DNA of 43,246 nt from JACRBE01 sp964429005 (GTDB lineage Bacteria; Chlamydiota; Chlamydiia; Chlamydiales; JACRBE01). The position numbers and the translations under genes are program-made. The notes under the pieces are model-generated. The model did not search any database. It saw nothing but the letters and a program-made list of their open reading frames with translations, and was not told where the DNA came from. Positions 32,960 to 41,754 of this stretch are shown here, one piece after another. Location of the stretch: contig CAYSAJ010000016.1 in the NCBI GenBank assembly GCA_964429005.1, positions 1 to 43,246 of the forward strand. Reading direction: 5' to 3'. Position 1 is the first letter of the stretch. Each line of letters begins with the position of its first letter.

Positions 32960-34209
32960 CAATTTTTCTTGTGTTTTTGCTGGTTGTTTTTATTCTCTGT
33001 GCTGCTTTTTTAGCCGCCTCAGAAACAGCTTTGTTTTCTCTCTCTTCTATGAAGGTGAAGATTTATTCCCAAAGCCCACAGACTGGAAAAAAGCTGATTG
33101 CGAAACTGCTCCAATCTCCAAGGGATCTTCTAGTAACCCTCCTGATGCTCAACATTGCCATGAACATCTTTGTCCAAAACGTCGTTTCAGCGATTTTTGA
33201 CAAGTATCCGGGCTGGCTCATTAGCGTAGGCGTTCCGTTGACGCTGACCCTAGTTTTTGGGGAGGTGATCCCCAAATCGATTGCAATTTCTAATAATGCT
33301 AAAATCGCTCAATTTGCTGCTCCTATCGTCTATGTAGCCAAAAGAATACTAGGACCTGTTCGTGCCCTCCTCACCAAAACAACCAGTTTTGTTTCCCACG
33401 TCGTGTTTTTCTTCCTCAGGAAGGAAAAGGAAATCTCTTCAGCAGAGATTAAAGAAGCTCTACGACCCTCTATTGACTTTGGCCTGCTCCAAGAAGATGA
33501 GGCTAGGCTGCTGAAAGGCTACTTGAACCTTGAGGAGTTCAGTGTCAAAGAAATCATGAGACCTCGTCAGGATATGCTATATTTTGATATGGAAGACCCT
33601 CTTTCTGAACTTGTCCGTCTTTTTGTCGATGAAGAATGCTCTAAAATTCCCATCTGCCAAATGGATAAAGACGAAGTTGTCGGAGTCCTCAGCGCAGAGC
33701 AGTTCTTTGTCTTTAAAGACCGTATTCATACCTCTAAAGATCTAGAGCCGATCTTAAAAGAACCTTTCTATGTTCCTGAGTCGATTACAACCAAACAGCT
33801 CCTTTCTCAGTTTGATGAAAAAGAAGAGAGCATGGCCATTGTGATCGATGAATATGGATCTATTAGCGGGCTTATTACGAAAGAAGATCTTGTTGAGATC
33901 GTCTTTGGACAAATTGAAGACAAGCGAGATACAAAAGAGCTTTATGTAAAATCAAGTCCTAATGTCATCATCGCCGATGGAAAACTTGAGCTCGTAGAAT
34001 TTGAAGAAATCTTCGGTATAAGTCTTGAGAATCCTTCCGATATGGCAACTTTAGGGGGCTGGCTCATGCAACAGCTAGAGGACATTCCCAAAAATGGAAC
34101 AAAGTTCGTGTCCAAGGAGTTTCTCTTCTATGTGCTAGCTGCTTCTCCGAACAAAATTGACCGCATATATGTAAGAAAGTTCACTAAGCAAAAGGAGAGT
34201 CAGGAATGA
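32956..34209 (+). CDS. CNNM/CorC-type membrane protein with CBS domains, copy 1
   Basis: 417 aa from the ATG overlapping the preceding stop by 4 bases; the frame is open further upstream (to 32878), but that part lies within the FtsB-like gene. It has an N-terminal DUF21 membrane domain (about 1-175; AASETALFSLSS is typical), a CBS pair (about 195-320, with IVIDEYGSISGLITKEDLVEIVFG) and a C-terminal CorC_HlyC domain (from about 340, LGGWLMQQLEDIPKNG). The family, once called hemolysin TlyC-like, includes Mg2+ exporters; a role in divalent-cation transport is inferred. Confidence 0.88.
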   Translation: MTIFLVFLLVVFILCAAFLAASETALFSLSSMKVKIYSQSPQTGKKLIAKLLQSPRDLLVTLLMLNIAMNIFVQNVVSAIFDKYPGWLISVGVPLTLTLVFGEVIPKSIAISNNAKIAQFAAPIVYVAKRILGPVRALLTKTTSFVSHVVFFFLRKEKEISSAEIKEALRPSIDFGLLQEDEARLLKGYLNLEEFSVKEIMRPRQDMLYFDMEDPLSELVRLFVDEECSKIPICQMDKDEVVGVLSAEQFFVFKDRIHTSKDLEPILKEPFYVPESITTKQLLSQFDEKEESMAIVIDEYGSISGLITKEDLVEIVFGQIEDKRDTKELYVKSSPNVIIADGKLELVEFEEIFGISLENPSDMATLGGWLMQQLEDIPKNGTKFVSKEFLFYVLAASPNKIDRIYVRKFTKQKESQE

Positions 34210-35438
34210 ATGTAAACTCTCCCTCATTCTACCTTATTCTTGTAATCCTCTTTATTTTTATCCAAGCCTATTTCGCTATGATGGAAATGGCCTGTGTCTC
34301 TTTCAACAAAGTCAAGCTCCAATACTTCATCAGCCAAAACAACAAAAAAGCAATTTGGCTCTCTAAGCTTTTATCTCAGCCAGCACGCCTCTTCGGTACA
34401 ACATTAGTAGGTGTTAATACAGCCCTTCAATTTGGCTCTGAGTGCTCTAGACGCCTTTATGAGTCCATGGGTCTTGATCCTGATTGGGCTCCTCTAACTC
34501 AAGTCATCCTCGTCGTTGTCTTTGCTGAGCTCGCCCCGATGTTTGCTGCCAGAAAATATCCTGAGCACGTAACGATGCTCGGCATGCCTTTTCTTTATCT
34601 CTGCTCTAAAGTTTTAAGACCTCTTCACATTCTTTTTGATTTCATGAACCGCATCTTCTCCAAGATCAGTAAATCCCAAACAGCCTCTGCGAATTACCTA
34701 ACCAGGGAAGAGCTCCAAAAAGCTATGGAAGAAAGAGAGGATCTATTTGGCTATAGCGAGTCCAGACAGCTCGACACCCTCGCTTCGAATATATTTTCTC
34801 TGAAAAACATGAACGCCAAATCGATCATGTACCCCCTCAGAAATATCTTCATGCTTCCCGCGACAGCAACAGTTGCACAAATGAGAAAGGATCTCAGAAT
34901 ACGCTCCCGCCCCTTCATTCCTATTTATCAGTCACAGCGGCATGATATCATGGGTATCGTCTACGCAAGAGACCTCATTAGGGCTAAAGATGATGAGCTC
35001 ATTAAAAACTACATCCATACCCCATGGTTTATCACAGAGACAAACTCCCTCCCACAAATCATCAAGCAGTTTCGTTGGAATAAACAAAATGTTGCCATTG
35101 TCCTTAACTCTAATGGATTTGCTACAGGCATCTTAACGCTTGATGCCATCATCGACGAGATCTTCTTGGAGTCTACCTATATCATGGGAGACCTCTCAAA
35201 TCAAAAAATCCTCGTTGATCGATCGTTTCCCGCAGAGGCGACTATTTCAGAAATTAATGAGCATTATGATATCAAAATCCCCTACGAATCAGCAGATCAA
35301 ACTCTAGAAGAGGTCATGACAAACATGCTCGGCCACCACCCATCAAAAGGTGAGACGCTCAGACTTGGCCACTATGAGCTGATGGTGGAAGAAGCTCCTC
35401 TCATAGGGGAGAAGGTTATACATATCAGGTCTGTGTAG
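34206..35438 (+). CDS. CNNM/CorC-type membrane protein with CBS domains, copy 2
   Basis: 410 aa, the same architecture as the preceding gene: DUF21 membrane domain (ASVSFNKVKLQ-type segment near 28-38, about three to four spans to residue 160), CBS pair (about 195-325, with VAIVLNSNGFATGILTLDAIIDEIF) and a C-terminal domain (about 340-410). It overlaps copy 1 by 4 bases. Sequence similarity to copy 1 is moderate, so the duplication is old; tandem pairs of this family also occur in Chlamydia. They may form a heterodimer; this is inference. Confidence 0.87.
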   Translation: MNVNSPSFYLILVILFIFIQAYFAMMEMACVSFNKVKLQYFISQNNKKAIWLSKLLSQPARLFGTTLVGVNTALQFGSECSRRLYESMGLDPDWAPLTQVILVVVFAELAPMFAARKYPEHVTMLGMPFLYLCSKVLRPLHILFDFMNRIFSKISKSQTASANYLTREELQKAMEEREDLFGYSESRQLDTLASNIFSLKNMNAKSIMYPLRNIFMLPATATVAQMRKDLRIRSRPFIPIYQSQRHDIMGIVYARDLIRAKDDELIKNYIHTPWFITETNSLPQIIKQFRWNKQNVAIVLNSNGFATGILTLDAIIDEIFLESTYIMGDLSNQKILVDRSFPAEATISEINEHYDIKIPYESADQTLEEVMTNMLGHHPSKGETLRLGHYELMVEEAPLIGEKVIHIRSV

Positions 35439-35593
35439 TGCTCTATTGGAAAAATTCAGGAATCCTTGCCTGGAGTCTATGAGAGATTAGGTTTTGCTCA
35501 AGATTTATAACAGATTATTCTAAAAAAAAGTTTTTTTAATCCCTTGAAGCGAGTAGTGTTACGGAGATTTTATCGAAAAAATAAAATTTTAGG

Positions 35594-35623
35594 TTGAACA
35601 TTTCTTAATAATTTCTTTATAAA
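35594..35623 (+). promoter_or_regulatory. candidate promoter of the accessory region's first gene
   Basis: TTGAAC (35594-35599) and TATAAA (35618-35623) are separated by 18 AT-rich bases and lie 26 bases ahead of the ATG at 35649. The -10 matches five of six consensus bases and the -35 four. Confidence 0.5.
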
Positions 35624-35648
35624 AAAGATTCAAAAAAAGAGTGGTGTT

Positions 35649-36386
35649 ATGTCCTTCAAAAAATTTTCTTTAGCTTTGTTTTTAGTTCAATCGTTCGTGT
35701 TTGCTGATGCTTCAATTAATGTCGACGATTTTGACTGTGATCAAAATATGAGAGAGGTAGCGTTGAAATATGAAAAAATAGCAAACGAGAAGCTTAAGGA
35801 TGGTATGTTTGAAATCATCCTTGAGTCTCATGCTGGGTTCTCTCCGGAAAGTCTCATCGATCATTTTAAGATCCAGATTGATCAGTATAACAAAGACCGG
35901 CTAGCTATTTTGAAATTTATCTCTTCAGAGATAAATGATGAAAATGAATTAATCAATTCCAATATTCGAATGGAAGAAGAGTTTAAGGAAGCAATTCTCA
36001 TTCACCCAGATGCATTACCTGTTTTAGAAGCAGCTAGTCAAAAAGTTCTTGATACCCAGGGGTTTTATAGTAATTATGACCTTGCAGATAAGATCCTAAA
36101 TTTATCTCTAGATGATTTAATCTTATGGTTAGCACATGATTATTTTTATCAATATTCAGAATCAGAGAAATTAGATTTCTTGTGCAAAGGAGATAGCAAA
36201 TCAGATATTGGATTTAGATATCGAGATAACGACGAGGGAGATAAAGCGTTTGGTATAGATGTTAAACAATCGACAACCGATAGCGAGGGTCGAGATTATT
36301 CGATTGATTTGAAGTATGAAAGATACGAAAGAAGTGACGGACATAAAGGTAATTCAGCAGAAGTTAGGTTGCAAATTGAATATTAG
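35649..36386 (+). CDS. exported protein, unknown, with beta-rich C-terminus
   Basis: 245 aa. A signal peptide (MSFKKFSLALFLVQSFVFA, cut before DAS) exports it. The first 175 mature residues are acidic and helical. The last 55 look like amphipathic beta strands (FGIDVKQST, YSIDLKYERYER, AEVRLQIEY) ending in an aromatic residue, a pattern that would suit an outer-membrane or surface-anchored end. No family recognised. The C-terminal 70 bases overlap the next ORF in another frame. More AT-rich than the genes to the left. Confidence 0.65.
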   Translation: MSFKKFSLALFLVQSFVFADASINVDDFDCDQNMREVALKYEKIANEKLKDGMFEIILESHAGFSPESLIDHFKIQIDQYNKDRLAILKFISSEINDENELINSNIRMEEEFKEAILIHPDALPVLEAASQKVLDTQGFYSNYDLADKILNLSLDDLILWLAHDYFYQYSESEKLDFLCKGDSKSDIGFRYRDNDEGDKAFGIDVKQSTTDSEGRDYSIDLKYERYERSDGHKGNSAEVRLQIEY

Positions 36387-37296
36387 AAAAATACTATTCT
36401 TTGGTTTTGTAATTTTTGGGCTGTCAGTTGTGATTATCACCACTATTATATATAAGAATTCAGTGGTAATCATTCCAATAGTGGGATTCGACCGCGATAG
36501 CCCGATTATAAAATGCGAAATAGAAGGTTATGACCATTTTTTTGGGTTAGATCTTGGTTCATTGGATAATTACATAGATGAATCAGTGCTGACCTCGCTA
36601 GAAAGAACAATAGTGGATCAAAAAAAATGGAAAGATGTTTTTGGAAATAGATATGAAAGTAATGAGTATATAATACCTAGGATTAAAATAAGCGGTTTTG
36701 TATGGAAAAAGCCAAGGTTAATTCAGGATGTAAAAGAATTTCATAAAAATACTATTATCAGCGAAAAAAACTCTAACCCACAAAGAACCACGGTAGGGGC
36801 TTTTGGGAGAACTTTTTTAAACAGAAGGAACCTTCTTATCGATTGTGCTAATAAGAAACTTGTTTGCACTAACTCAAAAATGATACTCAAAACACTAGGT
36901 TATAACCTCTCAAGCTGGATTGTGGTGCCTATAGAGCTTACAAAAAAGGGGATCATAGTTCGTATCAACACAGATTTTGGCATTAAAAAATTAATACTAG
37001 ATTCTGGGGCAAATATCATAGCTATACACGACGACATGAAAGATTCAATTGACTGGAAAAAAGATGAGTATGGGTTTTTAACTTGCCCAACTAATTTGTT
37101 TGAAGTTTCAGGTTATAAATTTTCTCGACAAAACTTATACAAACTTGAATTCTCTGATACTTTTTTAACCCATGCTGATGGGCTTTTGGGCATGAGCTTT
37201 TTGGAAGATTATGAATTCTACATTGATTATGAGAATGAGCTGCTCTACATAAATCCGGTTATGTCGAATGTGAATGGAGTCCGCTATTCTCTCTAA
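36316..37296 (+). CDS. membrane-anchored aspartic-protease-like protein (two lobes)
   Basis: 326 aa from ATG 36316, but a TTG at 36376 would give a more usual N-terminus (NIRKILFFGF) with little overlap, so the start is unsure. One membrane span follows (about residues 26-46). Two similar lobes come next. Lobe 1 has an active-site-like FGLDLGSLDNYID and, further on, GAFGRTFLNRRNLLIDCANKKL. Lobe 2 has KKLILDSGANIIAI and LLGMSFLEDYEFYIDYENELLYI. D-S-G-A in lobe 2 is a proper clan AA aspartic protease site, while lobe 1 reads D-L-G-S. This matches bacterial retropepsin-like proteins by recall. The bulk should be periplasmic. Targets unknown. Confidence 0.65.
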   Translation: MKDTKEVTDIKVIQQKLGCKLNIRKILFFGFVIFGLSVVIITTIIYKNSVVIIPIVGFDRDSPIIKCEIEGYDHFFGLDLGSLDNYIDESVLTSLERTIVDQKKWKDVFGNRYESNEYIIPRIKISGFVWKKPRLIQDVKEFHKNTIISEKNSNPQRTTVGAFGRTFLNRRNLLIDCANKKLVCTNSKMILKTLGYNLSSWIVVPIELTKKGIIVRINTDFGIKKLILDSGANIIAIHDDMKDSIDWKKDEYGFLTCPTNLFEVSGYKFSRQNLYKLEFSDTFLTHADGLLGMSFLEDYEFYIDYENELLYINPVMSNVNGVRYSL

Positions 37297-37391
37297 CTGA
37301 TTGATTAGCTTGTTAGTCGGGGTGGTTTTTTTGTAAAACGTTAATATACGAGAGTTAAAATTGTTATTTTTAAATAGAATGGCGTTAACAG

Positions 37392-37598
37392 ATGAATTTT
37401 TCCTTTTTATTGAGCTTCCTAATGATTCTATTGATTGGTTTTTTGGCGGGGTGCCAATTCCAAAATGAACCGGTAGTAGAAGTTACACAAACTCGAAAGA
37501 TAAATAAGAAATTTGATAAGGATTACGGGTGGATTGAGGAGCCGGTGGGATCTTTTGAAATAAGTTGGAAGTCTACCGATAAAGATTCATCATATTAG
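37392..37598 (+). CDS. small predicted lipoprotein
   Basis: 68 aa. A hydrophobic N-terminus ends in a clear lipobox (GFLAGC, Cys about residue 21), followed by 47 polar residues without a known domain. It lies 95 bases after the protease-like gene on the same strand. Small, but the lipobox makes it credible. Confidence 0.55.
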   Translation: MNFSFLLSFLMILLIGFLAGCQFQNEPVVEVTQTRKINKKFDKDYGWIEEPVGSFEISWKSTDKDSSY

Positions 37599-37640
37599 GT
37601 CTTGTTACTATTACAACCACTTTAATATATCTTTTACAGT

Positions 37641-37829
37641 CTATTGCAGCCAGCCAAGGATAACTGCTAGCAAAAAACCAGCTGTACCAAGAGCCATCCA
37701 TTTTTTCTTACCTTGAAGTTTCTTAGCTTTTTCTAGGTTAGAGACAATTTCTAAAGCCAGATAGCCTATCAAGGGGGACAAGATGATTATTACACCTAGC
37801 TTTAAAAAGAATGCTTGAAGAGAATCCAT
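37641..37829 (-). CDS. small two-span membrane protein, unknown
   Basis: 62 aa with two hydrophobic segments (about 8-28, FFLKLGVIIILSPLIGYLALEI, and 45-61, MALGTAGFLLAVILGWL) joined by a basic loop (EKAKKLQGKKKW), as in small membrane hairpins. No ribosome binding site is visible. It lies downstream of the broken immunity-like gene on the same strand. It may be real but nothing else supports it. Confidence 0.4.
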   Translation of the reverse strand: MDSLQAFFLKLGVIIILSPLIGYLALEIVSNLEKAKKLQGKKKWMALGTAGFLLAVILGWLQ

Positions 37830-37909
37830 AATCAGGTATTTGTACTCATTTTGAGTTTTCTAAACATATTGCAGCATGAAAATTTTATTGTCATCTTTTA
37901 GGATTAACT

Positions 37910-38567
37910 TTAATTCCGTATCCTGCTGCCAGCAGACCAAGAAACACAATTCTCACTGTCATGGCATGTTGTGGTAATATGTTTACTATTTTCACATATC
38001 TTTAACAGCTCGTGTTCGTTTAGCTGTATTGGTAGTTGTTTGGTTTTGGCTAATACAACCAATGAGTGCCAAACGCTATCAGCTTTCCTTAAAACATGAT
38101 AAATTTGATCAAGGGTGTGTCTCTGATAAAGAAGATAATATACTTGATTATCGACGAAATGCTGTTCTACATCTTTTAAATGTATGTGAGGGTTATTTTT
38201 TGATCTAATTGCATCTTCAAATATAGCAACGTGACTCCTGTCCTCATTCAAAAAATCTTGGATAAAATTACTGCATTCTTCGAATGTTGTAATTCTTTTT
38301 TTTTGGCTTAAATGTCTTATCTTGTAGTGTGTATATCTCTTCTGTTGATACTAAAGGGTTAATTCCACCTTCAGAGAGCTGATATACCTTATTTGAGTCA
38401 GCCTTGCGTGGAAGAAGAATCGAAAAGAAGCCTTTTTCAAAGATAACGTTTTCCGCAATCATTTTCCCTAAAGAACATTCGCTTTGAATATGATCAAGAA
38501 AATATCCTTTTGTTTTGGAAAATTCTAAAATTTTTATAATCAGTTTTCTTTTTATTTCTGACTGCAT
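37910..38567 (-). pseudogene. frameshifted second copy of the candidate immunity gene
   Basis: Two adjoining frames, 38268-38567 (99 aa) and 37910-38251 (113 aa, TTG start only), together match the intact 195-aa neighbour from end to end. The first frame has GFFSILLPRKADSNKVYQLSEGG against GVFCTYLNEKIPFERLYDFECGG. The second has VYYLLYQ against VYYLITK, DSVWHSLVVLAKTK against SSVWHSLFVLTKAN, and a similar CHDSE/CYDDE tail. The join lies at a run of nine A (38296-38304 as T on the plus strand): removing one A makes one frame of about 218 residues, reading on through ITTFEECSNFIQDFLNEDRS. So the gene is either a recent pseudogene, a sequencing error, or is read by slippage. Confidence 0.8.
38296..38304 (-). 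other. nine-A homopolymer at the frameshift point
   Basis: In the coding sense the run reads CC-A9-G. With nine A the first frame ends 10 codons later. With eight A, the frame continues into the downstream half. Confidence 0.85.
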
Positions 38568-38593
38568 AGCCTATTATTTAATAAAATCAGGGT

Positions 38594-39181
38594 TTAATCA
38601 TTACGATGCTCTTTTTTCCAAAAAATAAAGCTTTCATCATCATAGCATCCAAGTAGAATCATTTCTGCGTTAAGTACTATACTTTCGAGGTGTTCTTTCT
38701 TTAGTGATCTGTCTTTCCCAATACATATGTTAGCTTTAGTTAGTACAAATAAGGAATGCCATACAGAACTTGACGCGTAAAAACAAGTATCTAATAGTTC
38801 TTTTGATGCTTTGTTTTTAGTAATAAGGTAATACACTTCCTCGTTATAATGTGCGCCTACTTCAAAAAACAAAGAGTCTTGATAATTTTCCTCGTAGACA
38901 GCTCCAACATCATCAAAAACGCAATTAATTTCACTATAGTTGTCTAGTTCTTGAAGTATCAAATAACTAATTTTATCTTTGATACTACCTCCGACTCCAC
39001 CGCATTCAAAATCATAAAGACGTTCGAATGGAATCTTTTCGTTTAAATAAGTGCAAAAAACACCTTTTTTTAAAGGCGCAAGCTCGATAATTGCATTTGA
39101 TAAGAAATTCGTGTTTTCAAGTTTAGTTTTTAAGTGATTTATTGTTTTAGAGCTCTCCAGATTTAACTTGTGTAAACTCAC
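38594..39181 (-). CDS. candidate immunity protein for the adjacent Rhs toxin
   Basis: 195 aa, no signal peptide, acidic and probably cytosolic. The start is GTG at 39181, with GGAG 8 bases upstream inside the end of the toxin gene; the toxin stop lies only 2 bases before. This spacing and order (toxin, then small acidic gene) are those of polymorphic toxin/immunity pairs. A diverged, frameshifted copy follows directly. I recognise no named immunity family; the motif shared by both copies is SVWHSLxVLxK. Assignment as immunity is from context. Confidence 0.7.
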   Translation of the reverse strand: MSLHKLNLESSKTINHLKTKLENTNFLSNAIIELAPLKKGVFCTYLNEKIPFERLYDFECGGVGGSIKDKISYLILQELDNYSEINCVFDDVGAVYEENYQDSLFFEVGAHYNEEVYYLITKNKASKELLDTCFYASSSVWHSLFVLTKANICIGKDRSLKKEHLESIVLNAEMILLGCYDDESFIFWKKEHRND

Positions 39182-39183
39182 GA

Positions 39184-40581
39184 TTACTTCTCCTCAAAAT
39201 TACCATCTGGTTTTATTCGTATTCCTTTAGGGAAATCAGGTCCCCAATAATCCCAATGAGGTCCTATTGGGTTAGGATGATCCAAATCTGGGTATAATTC
39301 TTCTTTGTCTTTACGATCGCCTTTGACCCATTTTCCCTTTTTTGATCCAACTTCACCTTTGCCTCTCCACTTAAACCCTTCTCCAGGGCATTTTTTTGGA
39401 TCGTAGCCTAGATCATCCCAAGTGTAAGGAGGGCTATTCTTTTCGGACTTTTGTTTTAAATAGGTAATCCCTTTATAAGTTATGTATGCGGCTGTAGTTC
39501 CCAAAGCAGCAGCTGTTGCATATGGCGCCCATAAAGGTGACGAAAGGATAGTTCCAGCTCCCCAAGCCAAACTTACCAGAGAAATGGCAAATTGACCATC
39601 TGGGTCAGTATACTTTAACGGGTTATTTAAGCAATATTCATAAGGATTTTTAGTTTGGTAGGCAGGGTCGGGTGTTAGCCATTGCTTAATTTCAGGGCAG
39701 TAATATCTATGTCCAAAGTATACAAGACCAGTTTTCGCGTCGTAATTTTTCCCGGAAAAAATCCAACAGGTGGGAGAGTGTTTAGGTAAGTTTTCGCCAA
39801 ACGGGCCTACTTGGGTGAAATCTAAAACTTCCGATGACTGTATATCAACGAGCAATCGTATGTTTCCTAAATGATCATGTATAGGTGCGTATATTCCATC
39901 GGCAGTTTCAATAGCGACTGATCTCACAATATCAGAATGAGGTGAGAGCCCAGGGATTCTTAGTTCCTTGATATGACCATCCTTATCGATCACCCCTATT
40001 TCATTATTGCCTATGTGAAGATAGCTTTCGAATTCACGATTAGCTATTTTTGCTACTCTTTTCCCGTTAGAGTCGTAATAGTAGTCGATATCTAAATCGT
40101 CAGATGAGATGTGGGCAAGTCTATTAAAAGAGTCGTAAGTAACATTTAGATCTCCAATTCGAATGACATTCCCCATGCAGTCATAAAGCAATTCTTCAGG
40201 ATGCGGGGTTTCGGATACTAGTTTATCATCAACATATGAATATTCACTTGTGATGTTGTTGAAAGTGTGTTTGATGAGATTATGATGATTGTCATATTCA
40301 CATATTTCTATGCTATAGGGAGATAAAATCCGATTATCTTCAGAATAATCTACTTTGCCAAGCCCCCCTATCAAATCTTCTGCTATCAGGTTTCCATTCG
40401 AGTCATATAAATAACTGTGGGTATACAGAACATCATGAGATGGAGATAACCGATCGATTTTGTATAACTTTTCATTGTTGAAGGTATATCGAACGCTTCC
40501 TGCATCACCTAATTCTAAAAAGAATTCCTCAGCGAATGCTCAGCTCCAGAAGATCGCGCTTAGCAAAAAAACCCATCGCAT
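39184..40581 (-). CDS. compact Rhs/YD-repeat protein with type-37-like toxin end, interrupted by one TGA
   Basis: Open from 40374 (TTG) to 39184, 396 aa, but the true start is ATG 40581, with GGAG 5 bases upstream, giving 465 codons with one in-frame TGA at codon 14. The N-terminus reads MRWVFLLSAIFWS-stop-AFAEE, a signal peptide broken by the TGA. YD-type repeats follow (YLYDSNGNLIAED, YDSFNRLAH, YYYDSNGKRVA), then the Rhs core end (GLVYFGHRYYCPEIKQWLTPDP ... YTDPDGQ), a hydrophobic pre-toxin stretch, and a last domain of about 75 residues (GEGFKWRGKGEVGSKKGKW, then YPDLDHPNPIGPHWDYWGPD) that resembles polymorphic toxin type 37 by recall. Much shorter than usual Rhs proteins. Either inactivated or needing read-through. 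Confidence 0.8.
40540..40542 (-). other. in-frame TGA within the Rhs signal peptide
   Basis: Codon 14 from ATG 40581. Codons on both sides make a canonical signal peptide and cleavage site (AFA before EE). No ATG, GTG or TTG occurs in frame between the TGA and 40374. Confidence 0.85.
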
Positions 40582-40815
40582 AGTTTCTCCAAATTTATTG
40601 GAATCTAATCAACATGTTAATATTTTGCAAAGAAAAGAATTGCTATTTATACGGCGAACAAGAATGTGTTGTGGAGCTATAGGTCGTTTAAATTTAATAG
40701 AATAAATTAGCAAACCCTAAAAGGGGGATTTGTTTACTCTCGCTTTGATCTTAATAAAATATTTACATTTATTTAAAAAATTTAGGATAACAAACCTCAA
40801 AAAAATTTGAGGATT

Positions 40816-41754
40816 ATGCCTAAATTCATTTTTCCTTTTGTACTCTTACTTTTGCAAACCATAGCTTTTGCAGAAGACTTTTCTTACGAAGAAAACTATG
40901 TAGAAGAAGAGCATTCATATTTTACGAATCTAGATTTTTATGAAGAGTACGAGAGAGACGATTTCATACAAAATTGTTATTTTTATTCTCGTGGCTTGCC
41001 CCTAATTCAAAGGGACACTCTAGGCGCCTTCGCTCCAGATTTGAATATGGAAGGAATTGGTTATATATACGAAAGGATCAACACCTTTCGTGCTAAATTC
41101 AATTCATATAAAAAGGGAGATTATATAGCTGATTATGAGGATGACGGCAGATTACTTAAATCAAGGTTTGATACCTTTTCTAAAACAAATAGTCGAATCC
41201 ACGTTATTTTCATAAATGGTATTAAGACTTCATATGACTATTTTCAGGGCCACTTAAAGTATATTCAAAGTATTATTCCTCAAGCGAACATATATGGAGT
41301 ATACAACTCAACGAGGAGTTTCGAAATAGACATTTTAGAGTGCCATTTGGGCTTTTATGGAATTAAAACCCCGCCTGTTAAAATTTTGAAGGAGAATATC
41401 TATAGAATTTTCAAGGAAATGAAGTGGGGTGATAAAGTAGCCTTAGTTTGTCATAGCCAAGGTGCTTTGCATAGTTACAACGCTTTATTAGAACTTCCCA
41501 CTGAAATAACGCATGTAATAAAAGTGATTGCAGTTGCTCCAGCTAAGTTTATCCCTATTGATTTAGCCAGAAACTCCATCAATATAATCAGCAATGATTT
41601 GGTGCCTAAAGTTCAGTATTTGTATGGATTTAGCAAAAAAAATGTAAACCTAATTGATCTGACATCTATAAAAGATAAGATGGAGGGGATACATTCTTTT
41701 CAAAGCCCTACATACAGAGAGTTTTTAGAGACTCAACTTAGAGGATTATTATGA
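40816..41754 (+). CDS. DUF687-like exported alpha/beta-hydrolase
   Basis: 312 aa from ATG 40816 (GAGGA just upstream; a TTG at 40807 would add three residues). A signal peptide (MPKFIFPFVLLLLQTIAFA) is followed by an acidic segment and then a hydrolase core from about residue 130: VIFINGIKTSYD, ANIYGVYNST, the nucleophile elbow VALVCHSQGALHSYNALLELP and VIKVIAVAPAKFIP, ending with ISNDLVPKV and HSFQSPTY. This series matches the chlamydial DUF687 family as I recall it. Ser of CHSQG is the likely nucleophile, suggesting lipase or esterase activity. It lies divergent from the Rhs gene and is coupled to the next gene by a 4-base overlap. Confidence 0.7.
   Translation: MPKFIFPFVLLLLQTIAFAEDFSYEENYVEEEHSYFTNLDFYEEYERDDFIQNCYFYSRGLPLIQRDTLGAFAPDLNMEGIGYIYERINTFRAKFNSYKKGDYIADYEDDGRLLKSRFDTFSKTNSRIHVIFINGIKTSYDYFQGHLKYIQSIIPQANIYGVYNSTRSFEIDILECHLGFYGIKTPPVKILKENIYRIFKEMKWGDKVALVCHSQGALHSYNALLELPTEITHVIKVIAVAPAKFIPIDLARNSINIISNDLVPKVQYLYGFSKKNVNLIDLTSIKDKMEGIHSFQSPTYREFLETQLRGLL

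Noticed and set aside
37910..38251. 113-aa frame as an independent gene
   Set aside because: It starts only at a TTG and aligns to the second half of the intact neighbour; it is the 3' part of a frameshifted gene.
40540..40542. TGA as selenocysteine or reassigned tryptophan
   Set aside because: TGA ends other genes here (for example valS and atpA), so it is a stop in this code, and a Sec codon inside a signal peptide has no functional reason.
40460..40705. Plus-strand 81-codon frame
   Set aside because: It is antisense to the start of the Rhs gene, has no ribosome binding site and no recognisable content.
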